Positions 30,020-32,054 of a DNA stretch of 32,054 nt are shown piece after piece; position 1 is the stretch's first letter, and each line of letters opens with the position of its first letter. The notes beneath the pieces are model-generated. The model did no database searches. It saw only the letters and a program-made list of their open reading frames with translations, and was not told where the DNA came from. The position numbers were made by a program, and so were the translations under genes. Origin of the DNA: an uncultured Chloroflexus sp. (GTDB lineage Bacteria; Chloroflexota; Chloroflexia; Chloroflexales; Chloroflexaceae); NCBI RefSeq assembly GCF_937129525.1, contig NZ_CAKZNK010000141.1, positions 1 to 32,054 on the forward strand. The letters run 5' to 3'.

Positions 30020-31300
30020 GTGCGTTACCAGTTCTTGTTTCGTCATCTGTTCCTGCTCTGGCTGCTGGCATGCGTCGCGTGTGCCGCTCCCTCAACCGGA
30101 GTGCCGTCAGCTCAATCGAATCGAGTCATTTTGCGACTGTGGCACGCCTGGCCGGCAGCGGATAGTCGTGTGTTACAGACGTTAGTCGATCAATTTAATC
30201 AGGCTCATCCGCAATGGCAGATTGTTGTGCAGGCGCGCCCGGCAGTGTCTCTGCCGACCGATCTGGTAACCGCCGTCAATGAAGGCAGCGGTCCGCATCT
30301 GGCCCTGGTGCAAAGCCATACACTCGGCCTCCTGGCAAGTGCCGGTTCCATTCGCTCACTCGACGATCTACTTTCACCGGCAGATTTACAGAGCCTCTTG
30401 CCTGCCGCCGTTGGCGCCGCTCGCGCAACCGTTGGCGATCAGCCGGCACTGTTTGGCATGCCGATCAACTTTGACACCCTGGCACTCTACTACAATCGCG
30501 CCAACGTGCTTCAGCCACCGACCAGCGTTGATGAACTCTTGCTTATGGCCCGCGCGCTAACCGATCGTGATCGGGTTCCGCCAGTGTGGGGGTTAGCGTA
30601 CAATCTCTCGCTCGATCGAACCATCGGTTACCTCTATGCGTTTGGAGGTCGGGTATTTGATGAACAGGGTGCGGTTGTGCTCGGTGACAGTGGCCGTCCT
30701 GGTACCGAACGCTGGCTGGCCTGGCTTGCCGGACTGTATCGTGACGAACAGGTGCTGGCAACGCTCGATGGCGTGGTTGTGGATCGGGTCTTGCAGGCTC
30801 GTGAGGCAATCATGACGATTGATTGGGCCCATGCTCAGGCCGACTACCGCGCTATCTGGAACGATCAACTTGGCGTGACCACGCTTCCCATTCTCGCCGA
30901 GACCGAGCAGGCGCCACAACCGTATGTGCAGGCTGATGTTATTGTCGTCAATGCGCGCTTAACCGACCCGGATGCTCAGGCTGCTGTTCAGGCCTTTATG
31001 CGCTATATGGTTGCAGTCGATAGCCAGCGCATGCTTCTGGCAATCGGTCGCCAGCCGACGCAGCTCGCCCTCCAGTTGAGCGATAACGATCTCGCCGATC
31101 GCGTGCAACTGGCTGCCGCGCGCGCGTTTCGCGCTCAGGCCCAGCACGGCTTGCCTATGCCGGCAGACCGGATTGCCAATGAACTGGTCTGGACAACCCT
31201 GTCCGATATGCAACTGAGCGCAGTGCGTGGTTTACTTACTCCCGAGCAGGCGGTTACCGTGGCCGATGAGACGCTACGCCGGGTCTTTCCCGCCCCTTAG
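30020..31300 (+). CDS. ABC-type sugar-binding lipoprotein (SBP family 1)
   Basis: 426 residues from GTG 30020, with GAGG at 30011-30014; the in-frame ATG 29987 lies inside the -10 box. A lipoprotein signal (FLLWLLACVAC) puts the lipid-bearing Cys near residue 21. The mature part shows the cluster B fold: VILRLWHAWPAADSRVLQ at its start, LVDQFNQAHPQWQIVV, and GMPINFDTLALYYNRANV near 160. It captures an extracellular carbohydrate for an importer. No permease or ATPase gene follows; the next gene is a roadblock protein. The substrate cannot be told. Confidence 0.9.
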   Translation: MRYQFLFRHLFLLWLLACVACAAPSTGVPSAQSNRVILRLWHAWPAADSRVLQTLVDQFNQAHPQWQIVVQARPAVSLPTDLVTAVNEGSGPHLALVQSHTLGLLASAGSIRSLDDLLSPADLQSLLPAAVGAARATVGDQPALFGMPINFDTLALYYNRANVLQPPTSVDELLLMARALTDRDRVPPVWGLAYNLSLDRTIGYLYAFGGRVFDEQGAVVLGDSGRPGTERWLAWLAGLYRDEQVLATLDGVVVDRVLQAREAIMTIDWAHAQADYRAIWNDQLGVTTLPILAETEQAPQPYVQADVIVVNARLTDPDAQAAVQAFMRYMVAVDSQRMLLAIGRQPTQLALQLSDNDLADRVQLAAARAFRAQAQHGLPMPADRIANELVWTTLSDMQLSAVRGLLTPEQAVTVADETLRRVFPAP

Positions 31301-31334
31301 TGCGCTCTCAATCCATCAATCTGTCATAAGCCAT

Positions 31335-31363
31335 TTGACCAACTGCGCAAAACCTCTTACAAT
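31335..31363 (+). promoter_or_regulatory. upstream promoter (P1) of the roadblock gene
   Basis: TTGACC (31335-31340), 17-bp spacer, TACAAT (31358-31363), a close match to the sigma70 consensus. A CTGG/CCAG mini-hairpin lies in the transcript at about 31406-31418. Confidence 0.6.
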
Positions 31364-31418
31364 AGCGCTAAAGCGCAGGTTTCCAAAACGGTTAACGGGT
31401 AAAATCTGGTAAAACCAG

Positions 31419-31447
31419 TTGCCGCTCGCGCAAAGATGTAGTAGAAT
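31419..31447 (+). promoter_or_regulatory. second promoter (P2) of the roadblock gene
   Basis: TTGCCG (31419-31424), 17-bp spacer, TAGAAT (31442-31447). It lies 84 bp after P1 and about 110 bp before the gene. Confidence 0.5.
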
Positions 31448-31557
31448 AATCGACGTGTAGGCCGTCTTGATGTTAGTTCTGCCCTAATTGGTGTTTTAAG
31501 GCCCACACGATCTCGTTCCTGTCCCGAACTGGCTGACGGCCTCTAAGGAGGATATGA

Positions 31558-31926
31558 ATGGCAAGCAGAACCGAAGAAATGGTGCGGCATCTGAAGGCCC
31601 TGTCAATGAACACGCCCGATATTGAGGCCTCCGCCGTAGTAAGCGTCGATGGCCTCATCATGGCTTCGGCGCTGCCGGCAGATGTCGAAGAAGACCGCGT
31701 CTCGGCTATGAGCGCGGCTATGCTGTCGCTGGGTGAGCGCATTGCCAGTGAACTGCGGCGCGGGCAACTTGATCAGGTCTTCGTGCGCGGTGAAGACGGT
31801 TACGTGATCCTGATGGCTATTGGTGAGGAAGCAGTGTTGACTGCGCTGGCGCAAAGCCGGGCCAAGCTGGGGTTGGTCTTCCTCGATATGCGTCGCACGG
31901 CAAATGAGCTGGTGAATCTTGTGTAG
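31558..31926 (+). CDS. Roadblock/LC7-domain protein (MglB-like)
   Basis: 122 residues covering one roadblock domain: TEEMVRHLKAL, then IEASAVVSVDGLIMASALP, the helix RVSAMSAAMLSLGERIASEL, and strands FVRGEDGYVILMAIG and ALTALAQ. Bacterial roadblock proteins such as MglB are GTPase-activating partners of Ras-like MglA and affect polarity and motility. No MglA-like gene is in the window, though the window ends soon after. AGGAGG precedes the start, and a strong terminator follows, so it is probably monocistronic or ends its transcript. Confidence 0.9.
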   Translation: MASRTEEMVRHLKALSMNTPDIEASAVVSVDGLIMASALPADVEEDRVSAMSAAMLSLGERIASELRRGQLDQVFVRGEDGYVILMAIGEEAVLTALAQSRAKLGLVFLDMRRTANELVNLV

Positions 31927-31976
31927 CCATTGCTCGCTCAGCCAGCCGGGCAAGTGGGGATACGACTGTTCATCGT

Positions 31977-32004
31977 AAACAGCCTGCTGACAAGTGGGCT
32001 GTTT
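31977..32004 (+). terminator. intrinsic terminator after the roadblock gene
   Basis: AAACAGCC (31977-31984) and GGCTGTTT (31997-32004) form an 8-bp stem with a 12-nt loop; the right arm runs into five Ts. It is the clearest rho-independent terminator of the window. Confidence 0.8.
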
Positions 32005-32008
32005 TTGT

Positions 32009-32033
32009 CAGGGCACGGCAGCGCCGTGCCCTG
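32009..32033. repeat. GC-rich intergenic palindrome, GGGCACGGC type
   Basis: CAGGGCACGGC (32009-32019), three bases, GCCGTGCCCTG (32023-32033): a perfect 11-bp palindrome. It shares its arm with the palindrome at 2596-2624, so it is a dispersed element rather than part of the terminator just upstream. Confidence 0.7.
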
Positions 32034-32054
32034 TTCTCATTGTCTCTCGCTAAT

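Overview
The window reads as one stretch of a bacterial chromosome of moderately high GC with dense, mostly single-domain metabolic and housekeeping genes. The gene content (LysW-dependent lysine synthesis, MglB-like roadblock protein, VKOR-type disulfide enzyme, SPFH proteins, a DnaJ/CbpM/HtrA/Hsp20/Lon cluster) and the protein sequences suggest a Chloroflexota bacterium, probably Chloroflexus or a close relative. That placement is inference from sequence feel, not a search. No tRNA, rRNA, CRISPR array, insertion sequence or prophage was seen.

Layout. 1-285: 3' end of DNA polymerase I. 413-2489 (+): a DPM1/GtrB-type glycosyltransferase and an SPFH/band-7 membrane protein. 2768-3544 (-): a protein with two thioredoxin domains. 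4025-4291 (+): a small coiled-coil protein behind a good promoter surrounded by inverted repeats. 4339-11433 (-): the alpha-aminoadipate (AAA) lysine pathway as one gene train, in transcription order promoter, Lys-rich leader peptide, attenuator-like hairpins, homocitrate synthase, homoaconitase large and small subunits, homoisocitrate dehydrogenase, THREE tandem copies of the carrier protein gene lysW, lysX and lysY. The kinase (LysZ), aminotransferase (LysJ/N) and LysW hydrolase (LysK) are not in the window. 11469-12401 (-): a second SPFH/prohibitin-like protein, then almost 1 kb of non-coding DNA with degenerate GC-rich palindromic repeats.

13366-20617 (+): a DUF2905 membrane protein, a release-factor-like (baeRF/VLRF1-type) protein and then a proteostasis cluster: CbpA-like DnaJ, membrane-anchored HtrA, CbpM-like modulator, a two-helix membrane protein, Hsp20 and Lon. 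20735-21952 (-): a beta-propeller lipoprotein. 22475-25787 (+): RNA 2',3'-cyclic phosphodiesterase ThpR, a thioredoxin-VKOR fusion, and a TsoY-like multi-pass membrane protein. 25926-29701 (-): SerA, a GmhA-like SIS isomerase and an Hsp70-like ATPase. 30020-31926 (+): an orphan solute-binding lipoprotein and a roadblock/LC7 protein with two promoters, followed by a terminator.

The strongest points for a second look are the 190-bp tandem triplication of lysW and, at the head of the same operon, a putative lysine attenuator: a consensus promoter whose predicted transcript begins about 3 nt before a 22-codon leader ORF with four Lys codons (two adjacent), followed by mutually exclusive hairpins. 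Together they suggest an AAA-lysine operon regulated by lysyl-tRNA supply and with raised dosage of its carrier protein.
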